A DNA stretch of 64,000 bases from Vesta saturnalis (taxonomy: Eukaryota > Arthropoda > Insecta > Coleoptera > Lampyridae). Position 1 is the stretch's first letter. Each line of letters starts with the position of its first letter. Location: positions 1,553,501 through 1,617,500 of the forward strand of contig JARFJB010000534.1 of NCBI GenBank assembly GCA_036346205.1, in the 5' to 3' direction. Position numbers and translations under genes: made by a program. Shown here in pieces: positions 1 through 11,369 of this stretch. Below the pieces are notes generated by a model. That model was not told the DNA's origin. It worked only from the letters and a program-made list of their open reading frames with translations, and did not search any database.

Positions 1-1000
1 TTGAAGTTGCAAAATACCTACTTTGCTATGTTCATTATTTTTGGTTTGAAAGTACTGATGTTCATTTTATCTTCTCAATGCGATGTTTATATTATAAGAT
101 ATTTAGTTGTACACACAGGGTACCATGCAATCTTATTTATAGGGTGATACACATTTTGACATTATAGTTTCTTGAAAAAGTTATTTTGTTTTATAACAGC
201 CACATAATTGCTACTGTGGAAGTCTTTTCATTGTGTGTCATATTGTGTTTGTTAAGTTAATAGTTAAAAATATATACTGTACAGAGTAAAATATATATTA
301 TACAGGGTGATACATAACTTTTGTTCCAATCATCAATTTTAAAATCAAATAACGGAACCCTCTGTATACGAGAATTAATTTTGACTACTTTTTATCTTTT
401 AGGTAGACGTATTATGTACTACTTAAGAATAAGGTGATTCAATAATTTTACAAAATACTAAATATGACAATAAGTAGAAAAACCTTTCTTGTCTTTATTA
501 CCGCGTACCTTAAAATTAGCTCTTTCAAGGTATGTATATAGATTTTAAAATCTTCGAATACCGCTTATTATACTGATTTTGTTCCAAAAGTTACGTTTGA
601 ATCCTATGATATAGAACCTGGCAAGTTTCACTAATAGATATCAAATGAGACTGTTAGCGTTTTTAAAGGAACCAATATGTTATCCTCTATAGTTTATTGT
701 TTAACCTGGATTAAATTTGTAACGTCCAGAGAGTAGTTTGAAATTGTGATACAGAAGTCAGCATGTGCGCATGCTGTGCAAAGTGAAAACCACAAATATA
801 CACCACACAAATTTTTTAACTCGCGTACAATGTACCAAAAGTCAGTAACACGGTTATTAACAGGGAAAAGGAATACGTCTAGTATATGTACTGTACCTAT
901 CATATTGATCATGATACGTTAACATATAAAAGTATATTTACACCAAAAACTAATACTAGGACTGTGAATGGTAATCGTCAAACCGATCAGTTATATATTA
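1..1000. repeat. Left arm of a large fold-back (inverted-repeat) element
   Basis: Read as its reverse complement, this arm matches, in order, 7015-7375, then 4122-4446, then about 1585-1728. Stretches easy to align include 1-75 with 7300-7375, 300-480 with 7080-7255, 520-910 with 4122-4440 plus 7015-7040, and 866-990 with 1590-1716. The arm carries about 150-200 bp (roughly 90-290) that the right arm lacks. Similarity already exists at base 1, so the true left end may lie outside the window. No transposase belongs to this outer element. It resembles a fold-back or long-TIR non-autonomous DNA element; the family is not recognised. Confidence 0.8.
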
Positions 1001-1584
1001 TATTATTGTTATTAAGAATTTCAAGTAGAAGGGATATACTTCGACCCAGTGAACTAACTGAAGGATTCCAAACGGTAACAAAACGTTTTTACCGGATTTA
1101 ATACATGCATAATATCTGGGTTGATCATTTGCTTGTAGTATGAAGTACCGCCCGCCTATATAGATACTCTTGTTCTCTTTTTAATGATTTATTGACTACA
1201 CCAAAATGATCATAAATTTGTGTTTATACATTAAACTAATGCATAAAGCAATGATCGTAATCAGAAGCTATCTGCACACAATTTTTTTTGTTATTTCTCC
1301 TTATTTTCGTTGTCAAACCTATACTATAAAATATTTTTTATCGTTTGGAACCTTCAGTGATTTCTCTGGGTCGAAATATAACCATTATATGCTCTCGGGC
1401 AAAATATCAACAGGTTTAGTTGTCGTCACTCAGAATTCTTAATAACAATAACCCATTTATTTATAATTCATCAAGATAGGCTTATGTCCAACATGTTCCA
1501 ATCTACATCTAGTTATCTCTCTCTACTATAACTCTAACCATTGACCAAATAATATTTGGTCAATGCTCTAACTATATTGAAAAC
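1001..1584. other. Central loop of the fold-back element
   Basis: This is the spacer between the two inverted arms. It is AT-rich and I see no supported gene; short open frames here have no recognisable motif. Confidence 0.5.
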
Positions 1585-1728
1585 CAAACGATTACTGGTC
1601 TATTTGACTATTACCGCTCACAGTGCTAGTATTATTTTTTGGAGTAAACATAGTTTTATACCTTAACGTATCATGATTAATATCATAGGTACAGTACAAA
1701 TACTAGACGTATTCTTCTTCCATCTTAA
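1585..1728. repeat. Right arm of the fold-back element, innermost segment
   Basis: The reverse complement of 1590-1716 aligns with 866-990, including the shared stretch around AATACGTCTAGTAT and GTACTGTACCTAT. The arm breaks at TTAA (1725-1728), where a piggyBac-like element sits, and resumes at 4122. Confidence 0.8.
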
Positions 1729-4121
1729 CACGTTCACTGTCCATGAATGATATATGATTCATTGGACATAAATACTTGCGCGCTCATGTATCACATGTGA
1801 TTCAAATGTGAACCGAACGTACAACATCGGTATATTATAAACTGCCTGGACGTGTCACAGGAGTACAAAAAATTATTTAATGTGCAGCTTTGAACGAAAT
1901 ATGAATCATGAACTTAGTATTTTGTGCTAAGAAAAAGAGGTAAAAATTGATTATTATAATATATTTTTATTGCATTATAATACAAGTACATATCTCATTT
2001 TAAATTCAAATAAGAACATATTCTACATAATATATTTTTGATTTTTGTAAAAATTCTCAAAACATGGTACACAGAAAGCCTTTCCGCAGATAATACATTC
2101 AGTATCAACTTGCTTCGCTTTCATTGATGCTTGTTTTGTTCCTTCTGCTCTTGAATAGCTCTTATAGCACTCATTGCACCGTTTTCTTCTAATTTTCCCG
2201 TCTTCTTTTCTTGAAATTTTAGAAAGAAAATGTTCATTTGAATTAGTTGTTTTTTTTCTGCATGTTTCTGTATTGCCATCGCTCGTTGTGTCTGATATAA
2301 GCGAGTAAATTATTTGTTCCGTGTACTCCAATAAAGTTTTCTTTTCTTTGTTGACTTCGTTGTATAACATGTGACTGTTGTTCATAATTGATCCAAATGT
2401 TAGTTCAATTGCCACTTTTTTGTACCAAATGACTGATTTTCTTATAGGAGAATAGTAGCTACTCATCTGATACGAAACATCAATTCCCTGTTTGCCTGCG
2501 TTATAATCCAGTATTGCTGTGGGTTTTACAATTTTGTTACCTTCTTTATTTTGTCTCCCAGTTTCTACCATACTATTATCGTGACATGTTGATAACATCA
2601 ACACGTCTCTTTTGTCGTGCCATTTCAAAACGGTAATTTTCGAATCTGCCTGCATAGCAATACATTCCCCTTTTTTCTATTTTTTATTTACTACTTTTTT
2701 GGGGATGTTTTTCCTGTTCTTTCGCAAAGTTCCACATAAATCAGTTTTTCGTTGAATCAAATAATTTGCCAGTAATGGACTGGTATAAAAGTTATCAGTA
2801 ATTATCTATCTACCTTTATTCAATGAATTTTCAGCCAAAGTGACCACAACTGATCCAGGTTTGTCTAAATCAGGTAGTTGACGGTCTTGCCCACAATAAA
2901 CTGAAAATGAGTACACAAATTCCTTCACAGTGCAGAGTTTATAAATATTCACACCATATTTACTAGCCTTTGACGGATTGTACTGCTTCAATTTCAATCG
3001 TTCTCGAAAAGGTGCCATAGTCTCGTCAATGACTGTAGTGTCACCAGGTATATAGATTTCCTTTACGTTAGACATAACTTTATCAATCAGCGATTGCAAC
3101 TTGTATGTTCTATATACTGATTCATTATTGTACAAAGAGCTATCAACAAAATGCCAGAAACGAAGTATCAATGCGAATCTGTTGTAAGATATTCCGGATT
3201 CATGAATATAAGGATGATAATATAATGGATTTGTTTTTCAGTAATATTCTATACGTGGATATGGGATTATACCCATGAAAGCTATTATACCCAAAAACTT
3301 ATTCATTTCAGTCACGCTTGTCTCCTTCCATCTATGTAGTCTACTATTTCGAGTAATTTTTTTTTCAAGATATTGTTTAGCATATCAATTGGTTTCAGTT
3401 ACCATCAACTGCAAAATATCTTCGTTTATAAATGCTAAAAATATATCTATTGGCTTAACTTCTTTTTCAGGTGAAAATTTGTCCATTTGTAAACCATTTT
3501 TTCCTGTAAAAGGATATCTATTCAACTGTTGAATATTGCAGGACCACTTTGGAGTAACAGGATTATGTTGCAAGCTATCGTCATCGAGTGATGTTTCAGA
3601 TTCGTCAGCGTCACTATCTTCATGTAATTCGTTCAAAGTTATGACCGGATCGTCAATGCTATCATCACAATCTTCAGAGAAATCATCATCGCTTACTTCA
3701 CTAACATGATTTGCATAATATTCTAAATCTGCTTACGTCAACTTTTTTTTTGATGCCATAATTTTGAAAAGTTTTTTGGCTGTATATTTTTACGTATTTT
3801 TTTTATCACACAAAGAAAACCGTTACAAGAGAATAATAGCTAAATACTGACTCATCGAAAACGCCTGGTTCCAAAATCGCAACGTGGCGGGCGCAGTGCG
3901 CTGCATGAATCATGTATGATACATAGAGGTGAATATAAATATAATAAGTATATACGTCCATGTATCATATATGCACATACTGATAAGAGATAAGAAATGC
4001 ATAAATAATTAAAGATTAATATTGTAGACAAGATATTTCATACTTCTTTTTTAAATATTTTTGTTATTTTTCAATGGACGTGTAATGTGCATTGACTCAA
4101 AAAGCCTGGACAGTGGACGTG
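1729..4121 (-). mobile_element. piggyBac-like DNA transposon inserted in the fold-back right arm
   Basis: The element is 2393 bp and is flanked by TTAA at 1725-1728 and 4122-4125. Its ends are imperfect inverted repeats: CACGTTCACTGTCCA on the left and CACGTCCACTGTCCA on the right, one mismatch in 15. The left arm of the host element shows the unoccupied site (TTAA near 854-860, in reverse), so the insertion point can be read directly. TTAA target use is the hallmark of piggyBac. A broken transposase gene runs on the minus strand inside. The terminal bases differ from the CCY start common in the family. Confidence 0.92.
2023..3759 (-). pseudogene. piggyBac-like transposase, decayed
   Basis: The gene reads on the minus strand from an ATG at 3759 in several broken frames. 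An acidic N-terminal part rich in D, E and S (about 3730-3560) is followed by the DDE_Tnp_1_7 (piggyBac) core. The first catalytic Asp is in VIDETMAPFR (about 3040-3010), the second in ITDNFYTS (about 2808-2785) and the third in ILDYNAGKQGIDVS (about 2515-2480). A C-terminal Cys-rich domain follows, with CNEC, CIICGKAFC and a downstream Cys (about 2180-2050). Breaks include an early TAA after about seven codons, an in-frame TAG just before the second Asp block, and frameshifts near 3390, 3175 and 2660. All three catalytic Asp codons survive, but no full-length product is possible as written. Confidence 0.9.
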
Positions 4122-4446
4122 TTAATAACCGTTTTACTGACTTTTGGTATATTTATACGCGAGTTAAATAATGTGTCTGGTGTATATTTCTGGTTTTTAC
4201 TATGCACAGCATGTGGACATACTGACTTGTGTATCATAACTTCAAACTACTCTCTGGACGCTACAAAATCAGTCCAGCTTAAACAATAAACCATATAAGA
4301 TAACATATTGGTTCCTTTAAAAACAGTCTCATTTGATATGTATTGGTAAAACTTGCCAGGGTCTATCTCATAGGATTGAAACGAAACTTTCGGAACAAAA
4401 TCAGTATAATAAGCTGTATTCGAAGATTTTAAAATCTATATACATA
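4122..4446. repeat. Right arm of the fold-back element, middle segment
   Basis: The reverse complement matches 540-860 of the left arm. The segment starts at the TTAA duplicated by the piggyBac insertion and ends at the TA duplicated by the pogo insertion. Inverted small open frames at 694-912 (minus) and 4092-4289 (plus) encode similar strings only because the arms are homologous. Confidence 0.85.
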
Positions 4447-4489
4447 CCGTAGTTTCGGGTGACTTGGGACTAGCGGGTGATTTGGGACA
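4447..4489. repeat. pogo left terminal repeat plus first subterminal motif
   Basis: The terminal repeat occupies 4447-4470. A second copy of the motif (GGGTGATTTGGGACA) follows at 4475-4489, and a third lies at 4839-4853, overlapping the transposase start codon. Such iterated sites are probably transposase-binding sites; that is inference. Confidence 0.85.
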
Positions 4490-4852
4490 GAGTGTATTTT
4501 ATTTAAAATATGCATACTGTCCTCTGTTAGGAAGTAGAGGAAGCTTGTAAACTTTTAGAATAGGTGTCTGGGTAGTAGGACGTGCAGAATTAATAGTCGG
4601 TTAGAAACTGGAACAAGTGTTAGTGTTTGAATAATAACTTTAAAAAGGTGAGGAATATTTTACTAATAATAAACGTAATAAACTTCTTGTTGTGCAGAGC
4701 ACATGGGACATATTAAACACATGTATTATTTTTTTCGTTAACTCTTGATATGTTTGTAAAAGACCCCGATATTCAATGTTTAAACTTAACCTAAAAGTTT
4801 TAATACAGGGCCGACTTTATGCTTTTGTCTTCTTTTCAGGGTGACTTGGGAC

Positions 4853-6647
4853 ATGCCAAATAAATATAAGAGAATACGGGGAAGTCGCAAATATCGCGAT
4901 TTCTCAGATGAGGTGCTAGATACAGCATTAGAGGACATAACTAATAATCAATTAACATTTAGAGAAGCTAGTGAAAATATGGCATCCCCAAATCCACATT
5001 GGAAAGGAAATATAATAAAAAAAATATGAAAAAAATTGGCGGTCAAACAGTATTAACAACAACCGAAGAAAAATTAATATGTCACGCGATTGCATCAGCT
5101 AGTGACTGGGGATTTCCTTTCGAAGCATGTGACGTTATGGATTTAGTTGAAGGCTACATGAATAGACAAGGAAAGAAATGTTCAACATGGAATAACAATA
5201 GACCTGGCATTAGTTGGTATTATGGATTTATTTCAAGAAATACTGAGTTAAGTGTACGTCTCTCAGAAAATATTAAAAGAAGTAGAGCTGCGGTTTCTTC
5301 AGCAGTCATTAATAACTACTTTGATAATCTGGAGCAGGAATTCCCAGTGAAAACATATTAAATTACGATGAAAGTGGATTTACGGACGATCCGGGCAGAA
5401 ACAAAGCAGTAGTCAGAAAGAAATCGAAACACGCAGAAAGAGTATTAGACTCATCTAAATCCAATACATCTGTTATGTTTTGTGTAACAGGCAGTGACAA
5501 AAAGCTCCCTCCTTACATAGTGTATAAGGCGGAACACATCTGGAGTACATGGACCGAACGAGGTCCGGTTAATGCTCGATACAATAGGAGTAAATCTGGT
5601 TGGTTTGACCAAAGTCTTTTCGAAGACTGGTTCATGTCAGTGGCGTTACCATATATGAAAAACTTGGATGGACAGAAAGTAATAATTGGAGACAACCTTG
5701 CTAGCCACATATCTATGAAAGTAATCGAAGAATGTGAATCAAATAATATCAAGTTCATTCTCTTACTCGCAAACAGCACCCATTTATGTCAACCACTTGA
5801 TGTGAGCTGTTTCCGTCCAGTAAAAGGAGCTTGGCGCAGGATACTGTAAGAGTGAAAAAAGAAAAATAAGGGTCCATTAAGAAAGGATCTGTTTCCAAGT
5901 TTACTCCGGCAAACTTTGGAGAAAGCCACTTCTGCAGACAACATAAAGGCTGGATTCAAAGCTACAGGTCTGGTACCATTAGATCGAGGCGTTGTCTTAA
6001 AGAAAATGCCAAATCCAGATGAGCAGGTAAATGCGAACCAATCAGCGACTGACATAGTAAACACAATTAAAGATATTTTTGAAACAGCTCGATTTGGAGC
6101 AAAAGATAATGCCAAGCCTGTAGCTAAGAAGAAGAAACTCGATATGCCAGCTGGTCAAAGTGTTTCTTTTGCCGATATACAGCAACCGTCAACTTCATCA
6201 GAACCACTTCAGATTAGAATTAAACCTAGAACATTTAGAAAAAAACCTAAATCGCCAGACAGTGAACCAATAAGTAACCCAATTAAGACTGAACTGTTAA
6301 GTGACACGAACGAGAGTGAACTAGAAGAATCTAAATTAACAGAATCTGAACTAGAAGATGATGAACCAGACTATAAAGTTAATGATTTTATAGTGGTCGA
6401 ATTAACAACTGTAAGAGGAACGGCGAAACGGTTTATAGGTCAGTTAATAAATATAGAACCATTTCGTTGTTCTTTTTTAAAGATGCATTCAAAAGTAGAC
6501 AACCAATTTTATTTCCTAGAAATAAAAGATATCGGAGACATTGAAAAAATGAAATTCTCGGGAAACTGCCTCCTCCAACAACATTACGAAGAGGACATCT
6601 TCAATGTAATTCTAGTGCTTTGGGCAGACTTCTATAAAGACTATTAA
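4853..6647 (+). pseudogene. pogo/Tigger-like transposase, broken
   Basis: From the ATG at 4853 the N-terminal part resembles a Pipsqueak-type helix-turn-helix (about 40 residues). It is followed by the second DNA-binding region usual in Tigger/Jerky-like proteins, with a W-Y-Y-G-F-I-S-R motif near 5215. The catalytic core shows NYDESG (first Asp, near 5368), IIGDNLASH (second Asp, near 5690) and LCQPLDVSCF (third Asp, near 5797). I count 35 residues between the second and third Asp. The C-terminal part (about 5916-6647) is acidic and lysine-rich. Breaks: a one-base frameshift near 5000, another near 5350 in a CCC run, and two nonsense codons at about 5847-5855. A polyadenylation-like AATAAA lies at 6668, after the stop. 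Confidence 0.9.
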
Positions 6648-6743
6648 AAATGTTTGTAATTATATCAATAAATGATTTTTCACAACTTCACTAGTTTAAT
6701 TTTAACCCGTCTGAATAAAAAAAACATTTAAAAACTTTTTTAC

Positions 6744-7014
6744 TGTCCCAACTCACCTTATAATATGGTATACTTGAGACAAACATTGAAATTTACTACT
6801 GTCCCAAGTCACCCAAATGTCAGGGTGACTTGGGACACCATTATTTTATTTTTTTGTTATCAAACGGATAAGAATATACTCAATAGTTTATAAACAACCA
6901 AAAATTATGCTTATATGGTATGGGCCTTAAGCATTTTTATTAATTTAAAACAATTTGTAGTTGTTTTATCGCTTGTTAAATCTGAAACTTGTCCCAAGTC
7001 ACCCGAAACTACGG
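6744..7014. repeat. pogo right subterminal motifs and terminal repeat
   Basis: Copies of the GGGTGACTTGGGACA motif lie at 6744-6758 (inverted, one change), 6800-6814 (inverted), 6823-6837 (direct) and within the terminal repeat 6991-7014 (inverted). The pair at 6800-6837 forms an inverted repeat of its own. Confidence 0.85.
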
Positions 7015-7380
7015 TACCTTGAAAGAGCTAATTTTAAGATACATGGTAGTGAAAACAAGAAATGTTTTTCGACTCTCTGTCATATTTAGTATTTTGTAAA
7101 ATTATTGAATCACCTTGTATATTCTTAAGTAGTGCATAATATGTCAAACTAAAAGATAAAATGTAATCAAAATCAATTCCCGTATACAGAAGTTTCCGTT
7201 ATTTGATTTTAAAAAGAGTTGATGATTGGAACAAGACTTATGTATTACCCTGTATAATATACATTTTTACCTTGTATAATGTCCTATAAAGATGTAAAAA
7301 TCTCATTTAGAAGATAACATGAACATCAGTACTTTCAAACAAAAATAATGAGCATGGCAAAGTGGGTATTTAGTAACATT
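7015..7380. repeat. Right arm of the fold-back element, outer segment
   Basis: The reverse complement matches left-arm positions from about 535 down to 1. The boundary beyond about 7375 cannot be fixed because the left arm runs off the window. Confidence 0.8.
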
Positions 7381-9490
7381 AACACTCTGTATTTCTAAAA
7401 CTAGCTATAGGATGATTTTGTGCCTATGGACAATATTGATGAGTACGACAAGACATACCAAAAATTAGACATTTTAACCGAAGCCACTCTCCATAAGAAA
7501 ATGGCGTGGTCCTGTCCAACAAATTCTTACAAGTCCAAAATCCTAATTTTCTACTAAAATTCTTCACACGGTAAGAAAATATAAATGAGTACCTTTGTAA
7601 GTAACCAAATAAACGACCTAAAATGTAGTTTGAAGGGCTAGGATCACGAATTCCGTTTTCTGTTGCTGTATTTTAGTTCCATAAAGGCTTACAATATTTT
7701 CAATTTTATTTATTTCAATTGTTAGCATTGAAGGCGGATTCTCATACAAGACGTTTATTTTTCGGATTTACAAAATTTTGTTAATCTAAAATTATACGCT
7801 ATAAAAATAAAACGCAAAAACAACAAATATAAGAAAAAAAAACGTATTTTACATTTATATCGTAAATTTTGTCAAAGGATGTACCTGGACGTCATCCAAT
7901 ATACAATATTGTTTGGGGCAGTGTCCAGCAAACTCCATATTTTCTTAAAAGCTATTTCGTAGCTACACATATTGGTTTCTGGTAGAAGATACGGTATTCA
8001 AATCACTAACCCTTATACTTTCGAAAATTCCCGAGAGACTCTTTTAACAATTGATTTATGGCATTTTCGATTTCCAATCTTAAACCTATAACAAGTAACT
8101 TTTCCAAACAAAAACATATTTCAAATTCAAATAGTAGTAATAATAAGAAACTGGAAGAAAAAATATAATTTTAGAAAACATTTTAGGATAGAAGATTATA
8201 ATAATACATTTACGTTTATATAACTTGCACGTGGATAATAAATTTAAATTCCAGCAGGCACGTACACGTTCTCGTACAAGGAGGTAATAAAGTAAAATGG
8301 CAATTAGTATGTTAATGTTTAGATATGAACAATTAGTCTGAGAAGTCGTTTACGTTTAAGATTGTTGCTAAACCCGGCACAAGCTTGGAATATTCAAACA
8401 GTCTTAAACAGACGACGACATCACATCTACACTGTTAAAGATTATTACGTTGAATACCCGGAGTTAACATAAGAGGTTTCGCATGCAACTCTACCATAGA
8501 AATTTTACTAATTTAAATTAAATGGATTTAATTAAATGAAATTACTTAATTTTGTTTACAATTATTTTATTACATATTGCAGTTGTTATTCAGTTTGTTA
8601 TTTGTGGTCGTATTATACATATTCTTACAAAGCTAACCCTAAGTTTTATTGGAGCGTACGCAAGAAATTTAAATATATGTGTATGAGGAAGCTTTGTTCT
8701 TTATTTATTACACTTAATTCACTACTCCACTTTGGGATTACATCAATGTCCACAGGTCATCATAGTTTTAACTTAAACCAATTTTCAATCATTCATTACG
8801 AATTCACTCATTGATCAATTTTTAATAACGTCGTAACATACTATAACTATTTAGCATTTTAGACGCATACAATTCTTGCAATGCATACGTGCGTGCGTGT
8901 ATGTACAAAGTCCTAATCAGATTGGGAAGATTAAAACATTATATTCGATTTTTTCGAATTAGTTTTGGAAAAGTTTGGCAAACTATGGTTTTGTTTTAAC
9001 TTTCACTTTCGTTCGGGTATGGTTTGTTACCATTGTTATCAGGTAGGACAAGCTTTTCTTCAAAACGTCATTCAACTGTGACGATAGTTTTTAAGTTGAA
9101 GAGTAAGCAATGTTGCAGGCTAAAGTAATACAAATATAACATGATTTCCAAATTTAGAAGTAAGGGTGTTGAGTAAACAAACTGATTTTCCAGTAGATGT
9201 CCCTACTATCGAAATCAAAAAAGAATAAATCCGCCTCTCAATATCGCACGCCAGACGTCAAATTAACTGTTTGCCTATTTGTCGTTGTATTGCATTACTA
9301 CAAAACCTTATGGATCAGAACATATCTTGTTAGACCAATTTAAGACTTCTTAAATCTAAATATCTTGCAACGCTTGTTAAAATTGAAACGCACATAAGTG
9401 CACGCACGAAAGCACTTGTTTGCGTGTTTTGGTGTTTTATTGTTTGCGTGTTTGCTGTTTGCGTGATTGCATTTGTCTGTTTGCGTGTTT
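7381..9490. other. No recognised gene
   Basis: AT-rich sequence. The longest open frame (8536-8814, plus) has no recognisable motif and biased hydrophobic content; I do not support it as a gene. No repeats longer than short AT tracts were seen. Confidence 0.5.
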
Positions 9491-9492
9491 AC

Positions 9493-9609
9493 GTGTTTGC
9501 GCCTGTGCCTGTGCATGTGAATGTGCATGTGCATGTGCATGTGCATGTGCATGTGCATGTGCATGTGCATGTACATGTGCATGCGCAAGTGTCTGTGCCT
9601 GTGCCTGTA

Positions 9610-9687
<78 letters not shown>

Positions 9688-9867
9688 TCTGTGCATGTGC
9701 CTGTGCCTGTGCCTGTGACTGTGCCTGTGACTGTGCCTGTGCCTGTGCCTTTGCATGCGCCTGTGCCTGTGCCTGTGCACAGGCACAGTGCCCGTGCCCG
9801 TGCTTGTGCTCGTGCTCGTGCTCATGCTCGTGCTCGTGCTCGTGCTTGTGCTCGTGCTCGTGCTCGC

Positions 9868-9900
<33 letters not shown>

Positions 9901-9912
9901 TATGTGTGTGTT
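9493..9912. repeat. Three-block hexanucleotide repeat
   Basis: Three successive six-base arrays: GTGCAT units (about 9505-9585), GTGCCT units (about 9590-9780) and GTGCTC units (about 9795-9903). Because the unit is a multiple of three and lacks stop codons in most frames, all six frames stay open for up to 500 bp. The resulting repetitive open frames should not be called genes. A dyad at about 9764-9785 (CTGTGCC..GGCACAG) marks the switch between the second and third block. Confidence 0.95.
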
Positions 9913-10049
9913 TGTATTTTGTAAACCCAACATTCATAGGAGCCCATTTGATTGCATGAATCGCATTAGTGTTGTCAACTTCTCTTTTTTAAATACAACA
10001 TCCTGCATATTATGCCGTATTTAAATAGAGAATTAAGAGACAGGCAGCT

Positions 10050-10785
10050 TTTTAAGTACGTCAGAGGCCTTTGAATGGTGAAAGGATGTTATTGCAGTTA
10101 CATAACTGGGGAAATCCGGAAAATAATTGCTTAATATTGATGATTTGGGAAAACCGTTACATTATCTTGAAGGACGACAATAAGGTTGGCAGAAGCTGAT
10201 TTCAAACCATCCTAGACTTACATCCTGTTTTTGTTCTTGTATTAAATCGAATAAGGTTGGCAGAAACTGATTTCAAACCAACACCCTAGACGTGCACATT
10301 GTATTTGTATTACTTCCAATCAGGTTGAGAGAAACTGATTTCGAATTAACATCCTAGACTTGCACATTGTTCTGTTTTTTGTGTTAAATCGAATAAGGTT
10401 GGCAGAAGATGATTTCAAATCAACACCCTAGACTTGCACATGGTTTCTGTTTTTGTATTAATTTGAATAAGGTTGGGAGAAACTGATTTCAAATCACCAT
10501 CCTAATCTTTCACATTGCTTTTGCTTCTTGTGTTAAATCGAATAAGGTTGGCAGAAACAATTATCAAAATTGGAATTGACAGTCGACTTGTCTGACTTTT
10601 ATGTAACTTCAAGGTTGTTTGCCTTTCACGTAATTAGCTAACTATGGGTTTTTTCAAGTACGTCAGAGGCCTTTGAATGGTGAAAGGATGTTATTGCAGT
10701 TACATAACTGGGGAAATCCAGAAAATAATTACTGTATATTAATGATTTGGGAAAACCCTTACATTATCTTGAATTAATTTCTATA
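10050..10785. repeat. 70-bp tandem array between 120-bp direct repeats
   Basis: A block at about 10053-10175 (AAGTACGTCAGAGGCCTTTG onward) is repeated almost exactly at about 10658-10778. Between them lie about six degenerate units of 68-75 bp that begin AAGGTTGGCAGAAACTGATT; they start near 10183, 10252, 10321, 10395, 10469 and 10543. The arrangement resembles a tandem-repeat-bearing non-autonomous element or minisatellite; the class is unknown. Confidence 0.85.
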
Positions 10786-10789
10786 TTAC

Positions 10790-11156
10790 GTTAGGACTTA
10801 AAATTGAGTTGTAATTAAAAGTCTGTTAGTACGATTAATCTGATGGTCCTCCAGGGTTGGATTATCAAAAAGAAGCTCTTAATACTACCAAAAGTGTCCT
10901 ACTTACGGGGCGCGGATAATCAATACGTCATCACAGTTGAAAATAGCGCTTGAAAAGAAGGCTGCAATTAAGATATGTGTTGCACGGTTCCAGGAGTAGA
11001 ATTTAAAACTACACCAAGGCGCACTGTACTGAGACTATTCTCTCCCCTTACTGCTAAAGTCAATTATCTTTTATTGTTTTCTTTTGAAATTTTGAAAAAT
11101 ATGATTTTTTTAATTTCGTTTTGGATAGCAGCAGCCACCCTTACTCCCAGCATGTA

Positions 11157-11157
<1 letters not shown>
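10790..11157. other. No recognised gene
   Basis: Unique-looking AT-rich sequence between the tandem array and a TA microsatellite; no supported gene. Confidence 0.4.

Positions 11158-11206
<49 letters not shown>
11158..11206. repeat. (TA)n microsatellite
   Basis: About 24 uninterrupted TA units. Confidence 0.97.
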
Positions 11207-11209
<3 letters not shown>

Positions 11210-11369
11210 TTTTCTGGGATTCCATGGCTGTGGCGAAGGGAGCGTGGAAACCTCGAGCAATCCGCCCTCCTCCTCAATGAAACGCGCTGCTTTCCTTTCC
11301 CTTCCAAATTGAAGTAGCGTAATCTACTTCCAATTTTATTCTGAGAAAACAAATTTAAGCACTAGAAGT

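Larger units (their letters stand above)
4447..7014 (+). mobile_element. pogo/Tigger-type DNA transposon
   Basis: The element is 2568 bp with perfect 24-bp terminal inverted repeats beginning CCGTAGTTTCGGG, flanked by a TA duplication (4445-4446 and 7015-7016). Removing it joins two halves of the fold-back right arm exactly as in the left arm. The core of the repeat, GGGTGACTTGGGACA, recurs inside both ends. TA target choice, the terminal repeats and the DDD transposase place it in the pogo branch of Tc1/mariner. It is younger than the fold-back element it sits in. Confidence 0.95.

Noticed and set aside
694..912. 72-residue minus-strand open frame and its partner at 4092-4289
   Set aside because: They resemble each other only because they lie in the inverted arms of the fold-back element; no family motif.
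8536..8814. 92-residue open frame
   Set aside because: No motif, biased AT-rich composition, no supporting context.
9340..10024. Several long open frames rich in His/Arg, Cys/Ala or Pro/Val
   Set aside because: Artefacts of a six-base repeat without stop codons.
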